A stretch of 64,000 bases of DNA, from contig MU008190.1 in assembly GCA_010909165.1 (NCBI GenBank), positions 469,166 through 533,165 on the forward strand, written 5' to 3'. Numbering within the stretch: position 1 is the first letter of the stretch; every line of letters starts with the position of its first letter. Below are positions 33,310 to 43,656 of the stretch, piece by piece. This stretch comes from Anthoceros angustus (Eukaryota > Streptophyta > Anthocerotopsida > Anthocerotales > Anthocerotaceae). The position numbers were made by a program, and so were the translations under genes. The notes under the pieces were generated by a model. It ran no database searches and was not told the DNA's origin. It saw only the letters and a list, made by a program, of their open reading frames with translations.

Positions 33310-33748
33310 GCTACGAGGCCCGCCCTTCAGAACTCTGTTGTCCAGCTTCTCAGGTTCTGGTGTTGAGGTTTCCGTTGTAGTAGAAATGTGTCAAGCTTGT
33401 TGGGCAAGTTCAGGACCCAAAGCTGTATATAGCTAATTGATGTATATTTCAAATTGGTTTAACGTTACTCGTAGTACCTACTGTAGTTGCCTTGTATTGG
33501 TTGGGCACGTTGTTACGTACTATATTACTTAGGGACAGATGTCCACGTGAGCTGCCAGACACCTGACCTTCATGCGGGGGAGTTTCAGTCGCAGCCTTCA
33601 CCAATAAAAAGATGGATGGAGGGCCGTTAGGAGAGTGGTGGTTGCGTCGCGGCATGGCTTAGCGGCAGACAGGGCGGCGTTCGGCTAGGGTAATGAAACT
33701 GCTGTGCTTCACAGTTTACAGTTCTCGTCGAGAGTCGTTCTTACGTCA
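33310..33748 (+). other. WDR26 3' flank and unresolved 5' end of next gene
   Basis: 3' flank of WDR26, then probable 5' sequence of the small gene that follows. TTTACAG and CTTCACAG near 33708-33722 are possible splice acceptors, which would mean an upstream exon that I could not identify. Confidence 0.35.
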
Positions 33749-34239
33749 ATGTTTGTGGTGAAGGCTGCGGACGATCCTGAAAATGTGGATTTTGGAGGAC
33801 CAGGTAAATACCGGGGCCCTGTTGCGCCTACGGTTTGCGTGACGTATCTACCCTTTGCGTGCCGGGTCTTTGCAGGTCCGGAGTACGAGTATCCACTGTC
33901 GACAAAAGACGAACCTATTCCTGTGGTTGACCGTGAGGTGGAGTATGAAGAGGAGGGAATAAGTCCTATACCAGGGGAGCATGCTCCCAGCTTGACAGAT
34001 AAAGAGATCAAAAGTGGGCAAGCATACTTCTCTACTGCGCAACACTGTCCAGTCTCCATTTGTATTATAGGCTGCCTACGTACGTATCAACTATAGATAA
34101 TTGGGCAGATATGGAAAAGACGGAAGCTGAGGAGGCCAGTGAGTGGTCCGAAGAAATGACTCAGAACGGTCCTCTGCCGTGTGAAGTGGAAGACACGTTG
34201 CCTGAGGAGAGGGAAGAGTTCCCAGACGATAGAGGGTGA
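33749..34239 (+). CDS. Small acidic protein, probably plastid-targeted (unknown)
   Basis: Three exon pieces (up to 33803, 33876-34013, 34097-34239) have GT/AG borders. Both junctions are phase 1 and keep one frame to a stop at 34237. From the ATG at 33749 this gives 111 residues, but the frame is open upstream to about 33704 (FSSRVVLTSMFVVKAADDPE), which looks like the end of a chloroplast transit peptide before AADDPE. The body is acidic (DEPIPVVDREVEYEEEG, PGEHAPSLTDKE, EEASEWSEEMTQNGPLP). Introns are very short (72 and 83 bp). It ends 32 bp from the stop of PEX11A on the other strand. The real start and any upstream exon are unresolved. I do not recognise the family; the consistent splicing is the evidence that it is a gene. 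Confidence 0.6.
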
Positions 34240-34271
34240 AAATGAAAACTTTGTACATAAATCTGAGTGTG

Positions 34272-35017
34272 TCAACAATTTGACCAAACCTTCTGCGCAC
34301 TGATCACACCAGACAGCAAACCGGCCATAGCTAGCATCGCAGGAGTCGATAAAACCTTCCTTGGACCATCAGTGATGGAACTCAGAGCGAGTGTACTGTC
34401 AAGCACATCCTGCACAATGGAGAATGTCTTGATGATAAGCTTTCGACAATCACCCGCCCTTGCGCTCTCAGCCTGTAAAACCCTTAGCTGTAGAATCTTC
34501 AGCGGCAAGCTACCGGCGTAACCCGCCAATTCCGCGCAAGCGCTTGTCAAGCTAATCCGTTTGGCATGCTTGGTAGATATGAGACCAGATTTCATCTACC
34601 ATGTGCAAGGCAGCCAGCTATTAGAGGAGTTACAACACGGCAAAGAGCGCCTTAGCATGCTGGGAATGGAGGAGTGCCTACCAGCCACAGCACTTGCTCG
34701 AGAAAGTAATAAGTGCCTTCACCCGCGTGTGCCAGGAGATAGAGAGCTCGTAGATGTAGACTATTGCCGCAGCTCTCAGATATCAAACCGAGCGCGTTCA
34801 CGTTCTGCACAAACTTGCCGAGTCGCAACGCCTTTCGGCTTAGGTTGACCCTTGCATCAAACTGTTCCAGACGCCGCGAAAGATCGCTCCTCTCCTCGTC
34901 CCCTGCTAAAGCCAGCCAAAGCCGAGTAGCATATCGGATAATCTTCAAGGTTTTGTCAACACCGTCACGACGAGCGAGGAAAACCTCCAAATGCTGCACA
35001 CATCCTCCCCTCGCCAT
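34272..35017 (-). CDS. PEX11A: Peroxisomal membrane protein 11 (PEX11A type)
   Basis: Two exons on the - strand, 35017-34682 (112 codons) and 34595-34272 (107 codons plus stop), join in phase 0 to 219 residues. The donor is CTG|GTAGGC and the acceptor is GGTAG|ATG. The sequence matches Arabidopsis PEX11a throughout: LARRDGVDKTLKIIRYATRL (14-33), SRKALRLGKFVQNVNAL (60-76), GEGTYYFLEQVLWL (99-112), KSGLISTKHAKR, then FSIVQDVLD and LSTPAMLAMAGLLSGVISAQ near the C-terminus. PEX11 proteins insert into the peroxisomal membrane through amphipathic helices, elongate it and start peroxisome division. Its 3' end meets the preceding gene tail to tail. No frameshift is seen. Confidence 0.93.
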
Positions 35018-35929
35018 GACGACTCCAGCGCTCTACTCTTCAGCATCCAACGTGCTGAGCTGAGCCCAGAGAGCAGAGCGGCGGCACTCCCGTCTTCACC
35101 AGCACATCCCGATTCCCTTCTCGCTACGCCGCCGAGAGATTCGGCGAGTCGAACGGCAGGGAGAGGATCTTCCTGGGCTGAGCTTCTCTTTTCCATGACC
35201 CCGCTATTCTTTGAATTCTTTGCAAAAGTCATACCTCAAGGGGGAGGGGGCTCCGTCTATGCTCACTAGCTGCCCTCACCTAAGAATCCGCAACTCTTAC
35301 ACCTTCCCTCAGCATACTCATCAAATTCCTCCACTATGGAAACAAGACAAACGTCCTGAACTTCGTACCATGTTTTTCTGCGAAAAAACGAGACGAAAGA
35401 AGTTACGCAAAAGCCAAAACCCTAGATGGGTTATGTCAGCCATGATTTTACGTTATAAAGAAGCCCGGGGATGCAGGCTACTCGTACCCAGCTTGCATCC
35501 ACGCACACCTTCATAGTAGAGGAGAGAATTAGAGAGGTGGCTAGCAGCGTGAAGAGCTTCATAAATGTGTCTTGCTCAGCCATATAACCCTTTACACCAA
35601 AGCTTTTTCTTGGCTGGCCTGTGGATAGCATTTGGCCATCAATAACAAAAAAAATGAGTTATAATATATTAGTTATAACTCTTAAGATTTATTATAATTA
35701 ATGGATTAGTATATATATTATAGAGAAGTTATTATCATTAGGAAAATTAAGAAAAAGATATTTATGCTATATTGTTTAATAGGCCATTCGGAACTTTTGT
35801 AAAGCGTAGAGTACCAAATGCTTATTAAAAGTTATTCAAATGAAAATAATTTTATTCATTCCTAATGCAATATTTTAGTTATACTCGAAGACACTTTTAT
35901 GCTATTTGTGTAACTTTATGTCTACAGTG
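35018..35929. other. PEX11A upstream flank, AT-rich spacer
   Basis: The first 380 bp are probable leader and promoter of PEX11A (- strand). From 35.64 to 35.9 kb the sequence is strongly AT-rich without genes. No transcription signals can be placed with confidence. Confidence 0.4.
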
Positions 35930-36065
35930 GAGGCTGAGTACATGGCATCCACACAAGCTACAAAGGAAGCCATTTGGTTGAGAAGGTTCATGGAAGAAAT
36001 TGGGTATCAACAATAATTTTGTTCTTCAAAGTGACAACCAGGAAGCATGGCATTGATCGGGGACC

Positions 36066-36345
36066 GGTGCACCACTCAAGGACAAAGAAATGGTAAGAGG
36101 ACTTGAGCTTGGAGGAGGAAGATATTGGTATTTGTAGAGGTTGCATGATGGGAAAGCAACATCGATTTCCATTTCAAAGGGAGGAAATAGAGCTAACCAT
36201 GTGCGTGCACCACTCAAGGACAAAGAAATGGTAAGAGGACTTGAGCTTGGAGAGGAGGAAGATATTGGTATTTGTAGAGGTTGCATGATGGGAAAGCAAC
36301 ATCGATTTCCATTTCCAAAGGGAGGAAATAGAGCTAACCATGTGC
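36066..36345. repeat. Short tandem duplication, about 137 bp x2
   Basis: GTGCACCACTCAAGGACAAA through CTAACCATGTGC occurs twice head to tail (from about 36066 and 36204), both within the pre-integrase region of Cop4. Confidence 0.85.
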
Positions 36346-36639
36346 TAGATTTGATTCATTCAGACATTTGTGGCCCCATGAAGACCACATCTATCGGAGG
36401 GGCCAAGTATTTCCTCACTTTCACAGATGACATGTCAAAATATACCAAGGTTTACTTCCTCAATCCAAGGATGCCTATTTATCGAAGTTTAAGCAGTATA
36501 AAGCACTTGTGAAGAATCAAATTGGTAGAAAGATAAAAGTTTTAAGGAGTGACAATAGAGATGAATGTATGTCCAAGGATTTTGAAACTTTTTGCAAGGA
36601 GCACGGAATCATGCAACAATTTTCGAGCTCTTACCCTCC

Positions 36640-37560
36640 TTAGCAGCATGGAGTTGCAAGAAAGGAAAAATAGAACTTTTGTAGAATGTGCTAGGAGCAT
36701 GCTTCATCATCAACAATTGGGCTATGAGTTTTGGGGAAGCCATTTGCAGCTATGTCTACTAATAGAAGTGCAAGTGCATCACTAGAGGATATGACACGGA
36801 GGAATGCTGGTTAGAGGAAGCCTTCTATTGCTCACTTGCATGTGTTTGGGTGTAGAGCCTTTGCACATAAACCCAAAGAAGTCGAGGCGCTCAAGGAAGG
36901 CATTGGAGTGCATTTTTGTGGGCTATGATATTGATAGAAAGGCCTATAGATTATATGACAAGACATCTATGCACATTATCATAAGTAGAGATGTGTGTTT
37001 TGATGAGGCGGAGAATATAGATAGCGAGAAATTTCCTATTATTGATGCTCAATCAGGTTGTGATACCTCAAGAACTAATTGGAAAAGATGTCATTCCGAT
37101 TGATGGGAATGAAATGATCCCTAGCGAGGGAAACAATGAGGAAGAACCCTTTCTCTTTTCTCTCTTTTCTTTTCTCTCTTTTCTCTTTTCTCTTTTCTCT
37201 TTTCTCTTTTCTCTCTTCTCTCTTCTCTCTTCTCTCTTCTCTCTTCTCTCTTCTCTCTTCTCTCTTCTCTCTTCTCTCTTCTCTCTTCTCTCTTCTCTCT
37301 GCTCTCTTCTCTCTTCTCTCTTCTCTCTTCTCCTCTCTTCTCTAATCTACCTCTTCCACTCTTCCTAGCACCTTCGCCATTACAACCTCACAGCTCCCCA
37401 CTAGTGCCTCAGAGCATAGGGGAGTGCCCTCACGGTCCTATTGAGACATCTAGTCAGAGACCTCTCGCTGGAATTTACTAGGACCTCCTTCCTGACCTTG
37501 TATAGTCCTGCCTGCAACCACCGCGCTCCCTCACCGCTCAAACACTCCCCGGTGCTACCT
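36640..37560. repeat. 0.9-kb tandem duplication, copy 1 (Cop4)
   Basis: Integrase C-terminus, pyrimidine repeat and following linker. It is repeated at 37561-38463, with a junction at CTACCTCAGCAAAATGGAG near 37555-37573. Confidence 0.85.
37147..37345. repeat. Pyrimidine simple repeat (TTCTCTC)n, first copy
   Basis: About 200 bp of nearly pure TTCTCTC/TTTCTCT repeat. In one + strand frame it encodes a Leu/Ser/Phe-rich stretch joined to the Cop4 integrase tail. Confidence 0.9.
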
Positions 37561-38463
37561 CAGCAAAATGGAGTTGCGGAAAGGAAAAATAGAACTTTGG
37601 TAGAATGTGCTAGGAGCATGCTTCATCATCAACAATTGGGCTATGAGTTTTGGGGAAGCCATTGCAACCTGTCTACCTACTAATAGAAGTGCAAGTGCAT
37701 CACTAGAGGATATGACACGGAGGAATGCTGGTTAGAGGAAGCCTTCTATTGCTCACTTGCATGTGTTTGGGTGTAGAGCCTTTGCACATAAACCCAAAGA
37801 AGTCGAGCAAGCTCAAGGAAGGCATTGGAGTGCATTTTTGTGGGCTATGATATTGATAGAAAGGCCTATAGATTGTATGATGACAAGGCATCTAGGCATC
37901 ATCATAAGTAGAGATGTGGTTTTGATGAGGCGGAGACTATAGATAGCGAGAAATTTCCTATTGTTGATGCTCATGAGGTTGTGATACCTCAAGAACCAAT
38001 TGGAAAAGATGTCATTCGATTGATGGGAATGAAATGATCCCTAGCGAGGAAACAATGAGGAAGAACCCTTTCTCTTCTCTCTTTTCTTTTCTCTCTTTCT
38101 CTTTTCTCTTTCTCTTTTCTCTTCTCTCTCTTCTCTTCTCTCTTCTCTCTTCTCTCTCTCTCTTCTCTCTTCTCCTCTCTTCTCTCTTCTCTCTTCTCTC
38201 TCTCTCTCTTCTCTCTTCTCTCTCTCTCTTCTCCTCTCTTCTCTAATCTACCTCTTCCACTCTTCCTAGCTACCTGATACAGGCGCCTCCGGCTCCCCAC
38301 TAGCCGCCTTACAGTAGCGGTGCCCTCACGGTCCCTAGGCCGGACATCTAGTCAGAGACCTCTCGCTGGAATTTACTAGGACCTCCTTCACCAGCCCTTA
38401 CCTTGCCGTCCTGCAACGCCCGCTCCCTCACCGCTCAAACACTCCCCAGCTGCTACCTCAACA
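37561..38463. repeat. 0.9-kb tandem duplication, copy 2 (Cop4)
   Basis: Second copy of 36640-37560. It ends at CTACCTCAACAAAG near 38463, where an LTR of another family begins. Differences are mostly small indels. Confidence 0.85.
38069..38245. repeat. Pyrimidine simple repeat (TTCTCTC)n, second copy
   Basis: Counterpart of 37147-37345 in the tandem duplication, with a different number and mix of units, as expected for slippage. Confidence 0.9.
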
Positions 38464-39520
38464 AAGAAAGGCGTGGGCCCAGCCCTTGCCCTGGTCACTT
38501 GTGGGAGGGAAAACTCCGGGTCTTTCGAGGCTTCCCCCTCTAGCGGCCACACTTATCCCACTGTCGCTTCGTACGTTGGGTTTCGTCCCATGAGACTCGT
38601 GTGAAAGTTCGAGGTCTTGTGATAACCGATCGCTACCTGCGGTGACACAATTTCTCAACCTTCTCAAGCAAGGCGCCCTCTACTCTCCCTCTTACGGTGC
38701 ACCACTTGCCTTTGCTCAGAAAATCACCAATCCTCGACCTACAACGACACAACACAATTGCGGTCACCTTAGCGGTGAGCCTATCACGGCGCCGGGGACC
38801 CCAGTCCACACACAATTTTCGTCCCTACTTCTAAGACCAATCTTCTCCACTCAAGGAGCGCCCTTTTACTTGAAAATTTGGGATTCGTCCCTTAGGCTCT
38901 GCCTGTGGCCTTCCACTAACTCTACCTCTAATCCTCTACTCATCTCCTCCTCTTCCTCCTATTCTAACCTCGGTTCGGGCTTCTTGGTTCGGCTCGCCCT
39001 TACGGCTGGCCACAGGGTCGGCCTCCACATAAGTTCTTCCTTGGGCGGTTGCTATGAGTTTGACACAGACGGCGAGAACCTCCGAGTCTTTCCTGTAGTC
39101 TACCTCAAGCCGAGAGTTCCAGGCATTGCCACACACCCAAAGCAAAGCAATTTCACAACCATTCACAAGGGAGCAACTCGTTTAGGCAGCTTGGAAAAGC
39201 CCTCCACCAAGCACTCACCACATGACTTCCTCTCTACCCGGGGTTGGCTCCTGGTAAGCACGAAATTCCTTTACAAGAGCAAAGGACTCGGGAGTATGGA
39301 AGCGCAAGACATGATGCTTTACTTTGTGAAATCCTCCTCCTCTTATAGGAGGCCTTCCACATACAACCTCCCTTGGGTGACCCTACTGCAGGTCACCTTT
39401 TCCAATATTCTATTATTTCCTACCGCCAGCATTTAAGGCCTGGCATCTAAGTCTACTGTCTAGTTCAAGGTAAATTCTATTCTAGCAACTTCACCTAAGA
39501 TCATCCTTAAAGGATGTCAG
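38464..39520 (-). repeat. LTR, possible primer site and leader, coiled-coil element B
   Basis: Homologous and co-oriented with 55.21-56.25 kb. On the - strand it has a TATA-like region (CCTCCTATAAGAGGAGG near 39338-39355), the conserved TCTTGCGCTTCCATACTC start region near 39290-39320, and GGAATTTCGTGCTTACC near 39260-39275. Near 38785-38795 GGCGCCGTGATAGG on the - strand resembles a gypsy primer-binding site, so sequence below that point may be leader. A 264-codon frame on the + strand here is antisense to the LTR and unlikely to be a gene. Confidence 0.6.
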
Positions 39521-40660
39521 CTTATCTCACCTATCCTTTCTATTCTCCTACTCAACATTTATGGTCTTTGACCATACCTAGTCCTCATCTTCGCTGGGAT
39601 AGTGGCGTGTCCTTGGTGGATTGGCTCCCTCGCCCTCCTTTTGCTCTCGCCCCTTCCTGATCCTGTCGTCTTCCTAGTGTGCGGGGCAAGTACAATTTTT
39701 CCCCTTCCTCCATCTCCTGGCCTGATTCCTATCATCCGAATCGCCTCCGCGCACTCGAGCGCCTTTCTTCCCCGCCCGCCTGGTCGCGCTCCTTCTTTCA
39801 TCACCCCACGGTAGTCCGGCATCATGGGTAGGCCGACTACCTACCATGGTAGTCTGGTCCCTTCTCCTTTCTTCCTTCCTTCATCGATGACCCTTGGGTT
39901 GGAATCCTCTTTGCTCCTTCCTCCCGCTTGGTTTGTCCATACCTATCATGGAGCATCTTCAAAGAGTCTTCATCCCCATTGTCACGATGTCACTAACTCC
40001 TCCGGCCCTTTTCGCTGGTCTCCTCTCCTGGCCCGGGCTCTTCCCTTATTCGTGGGGTGAGGGAACTTCTCACCCTCCCCTTCCTCTCGACCCCTGCCCC
40101 TTTTCCCGGGTTGTCTCCCACCGCCTCCTCCCTAGGGGTATGCGATCGGACCCCGGCCCTTCATCCAGCCTCGCCCCGACTCCCCAGGGCCCCCGCCTGC
40201 CGGCTCACCCAGAGTCCGCATCACCGTGAGTGTGAGTCACCACGGTAGTCTGGCAGACTACCGCGGTAGGGTGGTCACCTACCGTGTTAGGGTGACCCCC
40301 TATGAGGGCGGGCTGTCCCCCCTCCTTGCTCTCCACACCATCTTCCCCCCTTGGCGCAGCTGCCTCTCCTCCATCTCCTGTCTCCTCGGACTCCTCGGAG
40401 TCCATGTCACTCGTGGCCTCGTCAAAGTCGGAGGCCTCTGGCTGCACTTGCTGCAGCTTCTTCCTGTCATCATCATGAGGACCCAATGTTCTCCTCTTGG
40501 CCAATCGTTAGTTCATCATCAGAAGACGAAGAAGATGAGCACAAGCTTGGATACATGGCGACTGTGACCAGATCCAAGGGCAAGGGGAAGAAACCTCTGG
40601 CAGCTACGAGAGAAGATAGCTCGGAGGAAGAAGAGGCGTCTTGACACCGCAAAGGCGGAA
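39521..40660 (-). pseudogene. Tail of coiled-coil ORF plus palindromic repeats (element B)
   Basis: The - strand frame 40504-40205 begins LAKRRTLGPHDDDRKKLQQV, matching LLERRMLGPHDDDRDALMQV of element C at 53310-53370. It then turns acidic (DSEESEETGDGG). Toward the LTR there are palindromic units with CTACCGCGGTAG and CTACCATGGTAG cores (40240-40300 and 39820-39860). The order ORF end, palindromes, LTR is the same in elements C and D. The N-terminal coiled coil is missing here. Confidence 0.6.
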
Positions 40661-40860
40661 GACACGGAAGGAAGCTTGGGATCCTCTTCCCGAACCTATG
40701 CCAAGATGCCAAAGTCGTTTGAGCCATTGCCAGGAGCAATGGGGAGCAACATCAAAGTCCAGAGGGCGATATGGAGAAACCCATGCAGATTGTTGGCGGA
40801 GACGATGGCACAAAAGCTCGGAGGAAGAAGAGGCGTCTTGACACTGCGGAGACACGGAAG
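40632..40860. repeat. 190-bp repeat unit next to the 439-bp array
   Basis: The sequence from GAAGCTTGGGATCCTCTTCC (40671) to GGCACAAAAGCTCGG is a shorter version of the 439-bp unit that follows; the next unit begins 190 bp further on. Confidence 0.8.
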
Positions 40861-42174
40861 GAAGCTTGGGATCCTCTTCCAGAACCTATGCCAAGATGCC
40901 AAAGTCGTTTGAGCCATTGCCAGAGAAAGCTGTGGGAGCAACATCAAAGTCCGTGGGCGATGTGGAGAAACCCATGCGATTGTTGGCGGAGCGATGGCAC
41001 AAAAGCTTACGGAGATGCCATGTTTCAAATTACAAGACATGGGGTTGGCGTGAAGGAAGTCGGGGTTTGACTCATGGATGTTGACAACCCTTGAAGGCGA
41101 AGCAAGTGTCCAAGATTTGCCAAAGAAGTAGCAATGATGTCATTCTTGACCTCGAACCAAGCATCTCTGGAAAAGCAATGTCGCACGAGTGGGGTGGCTT
41201 TGGTCAACAATCGGGAGGCACATTGAAATCAATGGATTCGCACCAAGGAGGTGTTGATTGACACCGAGCACACCGGTGATCGTTGGAAGAAGAGTGAAGG
41301 AAGCTTGGGATCCTCTTCCAGAACCTATGCCAAGATGCCAAAGTCGTTTGAGCCATTGCCAGAGAAAGCTGTGGGAGCAACATCAAAGTCCGTGGGCGAT
41401 GTGGAGAAACCCATGCGATTGTTGGCGGAGCGATGGCACAAAAGCTTACGGAGATGCCATGTTTCAAATTACAAGACATGGGGTTGGCGTGAAGGAAGTC
41501 GGGGTTTGACTCATGGATGTTGACAACCCTTGAAGGCGAAGCAAGTGTCCAAGATTTGCCAAAGAAGTAGCAATGATGTCATTCTTGACCTCGAACCAAG
41601 CATCTCTGGAAAAGCAATGTCGCACGAGTGGGGTGGCTTTGGTCAACAATCGGGAGGCACATTGAAATCAATGGATTCGCACCAAGGAGGTGTTGATTGA
41701 CACCGAGCACACCGGTGATCGTTGGAAGAAGAGTGAAGGAAGCTTGGGATCCTCTTCCAGAACCTATGCCAAGATGCCAAAGTCGTTTGAGCCATTGCCA
41801 GAGAAAGCTGTGGGAGCAACATCAAAGTCCGTGGGCGATGTGGAGAAACCCATGCGATTGTTGGCGGAGCGATGGCACAAAAGCTTACGGAGATGCCATG
41901 TTTGACCTACAAGACATGGGGTTGGCGTGAAGGAAGTCGGGGTTTGACTCGGCGGATGTTGACAACCCTTGAAGGCGAAGCAAGTGTCCAAGATTTGCCA
42001 CAAGTAGCAATGATGTCATTCTTGACCTCGACCAAGCATCTCTGTGGAGCGGAATCTTTGCAGCAGTGGGGTGGCTTTGGTCAACAATCGGGAGAGGCAC
42101 ATTGAAATCAATGGATTCGCACCAAGGAGGGTTTGACAGAGCACCTGCCGGTGATCGTTGGAAGAAGAGTGAAG
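40861..42174 (+). repeat. Three 439-bp tandem repeats
   Basis: Units begin at 40861, 41300 and 41739 (GAAGCTTGGGATCCTCTTCC). The first two look identical along their length and the third diverges in its second half, passing into unique sequence near 42175. One frame reads LIDTEHTGDRWKKSEG across unit borders, continued downstream as PAGDRWKKSEGSVGSPPR, so the array sits in the coding region upstream of the GyC methyltransferase domain. Identity between units suggests recent expansion. Confidence 0.9.
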
Positions 42175-42745
42175 GAAGCGTTGGGTCTCCACCAAGAAAG
42201 GTTGAAGGAAACCAAGTGGAAGATCCGCATCACCGGGACCACGGAGCATGTGTTGGGGTGACAAGGTATGTCAAGGTTTCATTCAAACCAAGAAGCAGAC
42301 TTCACCTTTGTCGAGGTACACCGCTTGGTCACCGATGCGATGCATATTTGATGTCTTCTGGGAGCGGACGCTTTGTACAAACACAGGTCATGGTGGATTT
42401 GTGTGAGACAGTACTATCGACAGCCGGAGAAGTGGAGCAAAACCGATGAGCGGATTGCCCGTGATCCTCTCGCACTGCATGGCAAGGATCATGAGAACCT
42501 CATTGCCAGCGTCTACCCAATGTTTGGTGTCAGGTGAAGGACACGCCATACGTGCTTGAACCTCTTGGTGTGTGTCTAACAACCGAATCGACGATGGAGG
42601 ATTTTGACGAGGAGGAGGAAGACAAGCTAGGGTTGCAACCACCCTCGGAGGAGGTTCTTCAAGTCACGACGGAGTGGATCGCAAAGAATGAGCCGTGCAA
42701 AAGCTATGGAGGATGGTGCAAGAGGACCGGTTCTATGAGCGAGAA
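42175..42745 (+). pseudogene. GyC region upstream of methyltransferase domain
   Basis: Coding-like + strand sequence of the third methyltransferase-gypsy element, left of the Cop3 insertion. Frames include HRDHGACVGVTRYVKVSFKP and VLQVTTEWIAKNEPCKSYGG, rich in charged residues with an acidic run (FDEEEEDK). It corresponds in position to 1289-1917 of GyA. No catalytic motif is recognised. Confidence 0.5.
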
Positions 42746-42750
42746 TCTGT

Positions 42751-42932
42751 TGTTAGGAATGAAACCCTAACATAGTTTATTCCTTAGTTTCTATACTAGA
42801 GGTTAGATACGTAACTCAAGAGACACATCAATTTTGTATTTAAGATATTCTCTGTTCATTAATACATACTCTCTTGTGTGTTATGCTTTCTAGCCTAAGT
42901 GTCTTAGCTGAATGCATGATATAAAGTAAACA
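42751..42932 (+). repeat. Cop3 5' LTR
   Basis: Starts TGTTAGGAATGAAACCC and ends AAAGTAAACA, followed directly by the primer-binding site. It matches 49375-49556. Confidence 0.93.
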
Positions 42933-42944
42933 TGGTATCAGAGC
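42933..42944 (+). other. Cop3 primer-binding site
   Basis: TGGTATCAGAGC directly after the LTR is the classic copia site complementary to initiator tRNA-Met. Confidence 0.95.
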
Positions 42945-43077
42945 ACTATGATGCTTAAGTCTTCCGCTACACTAATGTTGTTGAGTCTAATGGTATCTAG
43001 GTTGAGTTGTTGCTGTGAATACTTGATCTAGAAATCACCATTGTAGCTAGATGAATTCTAGCTATTCTCCTTAGAAA

Positions 43078-43656
43078 ATGACTAGAAGGAATGGTAGACG
43101 ATGGGATAGAAATCCAGCACCGTCACCAGTTCTTTCTAGGTCATCTAGAGATCGATACATCTTACAATGTCATAACGATCTGATCACTGAAGGTTGGATT
43201 GCGGATGAGACGGGCGCAGTGCATTTAATCGAGCAAGTTTTGGCCAATCCTAATTCTTATGAGGGCCGAGTACAAGCTCATAGGGAGCGAATCCTAGCAC
43301 GCGCAAGGAAGAAAGCGGTGGACGTGGAGCGTCCACCTCCTGCAAGAGGCGTGGAGAGAATTAGAGAGGAAACCCCTTATCTCTCCACCAATCCATGTTC
43401 AACTGACAGAATACTGTTACGCCTGGAAGTGCTAGAATCAGTGTTGTTGCGATTTGTCATCAACACTTCACCGTTCTTGGTGGAAATCTCTTCCGACATT
43501 GAATTTGTTCGGAGGGAAGTGCTTATGGTGGCGAATGATCTGTCTAACCTAACAGTCCAACATCGCCCAACCCCAATCTCTGAAGTTCAGCCATTAGCAG
43601 CGCTGTATTTGGAGACACTTGTGCCTACGAGAGAATCTGGTGCAGGCTCACAGTGA
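43078..43656 (+). CDS. Extra ORF upstream of gag in Cop3 (ORF0)
   Basis: This is an intact frame of 192 codons with a clear ATG (43078) and stop (43654), 134 bp behind the primer-binding site and 574 bp before gag. The N-terminus is basic (MTRRNGRRWDRNPAP). Then come SSRDRYILQCHNDLITEGWI, a Pro/Arg-rich part (DVERPPPARGVERIREE) and a helical stretch (LEVLESVLLRFVI...IEFVRREVLMVANDLSNL) at about residues 120-165 that could form a coiled coil. No known domain is recognised. Most copia elements have no gene here. Cop1 has a similarly placed ORF, so the trait seems to be shared by this lineage. Intactness next to broken gag and RT frames is notable. Confidence 0.6.
   Translation: MTRRNGRRWDRNPAPSPVLSRSSRDRYILQCHNDLITEGWIADETGAVHLIEQVLANPNSYEGRVQAHRERILARARKKAVDVERPPPARGVERIREETPYLSTNPCSTDRILLRLEVLESVLLRFVINTSPFLVEISSDIEFVRREVLMVANDLSNLTVQHRPTPISEVQPLAALYLETLVPTRESGAGSQ

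Larger units (their letters stand above)
35930..38050 (+). mobile_element. Rearranged Ty1/copia fragments Cop4
   Basis: The piece at 35930-36050 encodes the end of copia RNase H (EAEYMASTQATKEAIWLRRF). Right behind it the sequence jumps back to the pre-integrase zinc domain and integrase core (36240-36520: CRGCMMGKQHRFPF, LIHSDICGPMKTTS, YFLTFTDDMSKYTKVYFL). The integrase C-terminal part is at 36650-37110 (ERKNRTFVECARSMLHHQ, LECIFVGYDIDRKAYRLYDK). No LTRs were found. The scrambled order shows several deletions and duplications. Confidence 0.8.

Noticed and set aside
34945-35232. 95-codon - strand frame upstream of PEX11A
   Set aside because: It overlaps the PEX11A start in another frame; the PEX11A frame has the family match from its ATG at 35017.
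38642-39436. 264-codon + strand frame
   Set aside because: It lies antisense in LTR/leader sequence of a coiled-coil element; the homologous stretch at 55.3-56.1 kb does not keep the frame.
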